Positions 63,690-64,000 of a stretch of DNA of 64,000 nt are shown here, one piece after another. The notes under the pieces are model-generated. The model was not told the DNA's origin, ran no database searches, and saw only the letters and a program-made list of their open reading frames with translations. Position 1 is the stretch's first letter, and each line of letters begins with the position of its first letter. Both the position numbers and the translations under genes were made by a program. The stretch is from DASYRM01 sp036004405 (GTDB lineage Bacteria; Acidobacteriota; Vicinamibacteria; Vicinamibacterales; UBA2999): assembly GCA_036004405.1 (NCBI GenBank), contig DASYRM010000038.1:19472-83471 (forward strand), in the 5' to 3' direction.

Positions 63690-64000
63690 GGCCTGGACGC
63701 GGGTAGGCCTGTGTGGAGATGTGGTCGGTTCTCGGTGACCGGCAAAATGAATAGGCTCCCCGCCTCCCGGTGACGGGAGTTCGCACAGTCATCATGGTCC
63801 GGCGTGACCGAAGAGATGTTTGGTCGGCACCACCGGTGTGGAGTGGTTGAATCACGCGAGCGTGGAGGGTGGACATCGTTAATGCGGACGACCTGAGCCA
63901 CGGCCGCCTCCGCCAACTCTTGGCTGTTGAGAGTCGGCTCCGGCGGCCTGAACGGAGAACGTCTGCCTTGACTTCGCCGATGTCGTCAGAGATGTCTCCA
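63690..64000. other. 311-bp region after the IS110 gene, no gene seen
   Basis: No supported coding sequence to the window end. A hairpin CTCCCG/CGGGAG with loop GTGA (63764-63779) is present. The stretch may be the 3' non-coding part of the IS110 element or host sequence. Confidence 0.5.

Overview
The window is strongly GC-rich bacterial chromosome. The gene content points to the Acidobacteriota, most likely the Vicinamibacteria: a DUF1592 multidomain cytochrome next to a DUF1552 protein, a large TonB-dependent receptor with an N-terminal carboxypeptidase-regulatory domain, many secreted proteins of unknown function, and several TTG/GTG starts. No rRNA or ribosomal protein gene is present, so the placement is an inference from gene families.

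Layout. 0-5.7 kb: a TPR-LuxR regulator, a DUF6544-like protein and a di-heme cytochrome on the minus strand, divergent from a dihydroorotate-dehydrogenase-like enzyme with two DUF6644-like membrane proteins. 5.9-8.5 kb: a tight three-gene unit (DUF4956 membrane protein, phospholipase-D-like protein, PPK2 kinase) that suggests polyphosphate metabolism. 8.6-12.2 kb: a hybrid histidine kinase translationally coupled to a receiver-PP2C protein. 12.2-18.9 kb: secreted and periplasmic enzymes, including a cytochrome c fused to a copper monooxygenase, a dienelactone hydrolase and an M64 peptidase, interleaved with three small secreted proteins sharing a Gly-Cys motif. 19-35 kb: a TonB receptor, cupin, M13 peptidase, carboxylesterase, two BON lipoproteins, the DUF1592/DUF1552 pair, a formylglycine-generating-enzyme-like protein, a His-rich lipoprotein, and two members of a secreted family marked by PDLSG-W. 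35-42.5 kb: two divergent transcription units that look catabolic (MetE-like, Bcr/CflA transporter and flavin monooxygenase-like; then MmgE/PrpD, CaiB-type CoA-transferase and acyl-CoA dehydrogenase). 42.6-46.5 kb: an MBL protein, an ankyrin protein, a small hypothetical protein and a nucleotidyltransferase. 47-51.8 kb: a UvrA paralogue and a BtuB-type TonB receptor. 51.8-56.3 kb: an ArsR-rhodanese regulator with a visible operator, an MFS transporter, an ArsM-like methyltransferase lacking two substrate cysteines, a rhodanese-MBL protein and a CC-motif methyltransferase. 56.4-60.9 kb: a sigma/anti-sigma pair, a cupin-SnoaL fusion, an acyltransferase-like membrane protein and a third PDLSG-W-type protein. 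60.9-64 kb: tRNA-Arg(TCT), a diguanylate cyclase, tRNA-His(GTG) and an IS110 transposase.

The most unusual feature is a family of about 20 short palindromes between 14 and 47 kb (typical core GGCCGCCTTCAGGCGGCC). Their arm sequence varies but pairing is kept and a TTC/GAA centre is retained. They sit at gene ends, supply stop codons to at least three genes, build part of a signal peptide, and lie in frame inside a DUF1592 gene. None was seen from 47 to 64 kb. The second highlight is the 51.8-56.3 kb operon, which looks like an arsenic cassette but lacks the arsenic-binding cysteines and carries two rhodanese domains and an ETHE1-like fold, suggesting sulfane-sulfur or another chalcogen.
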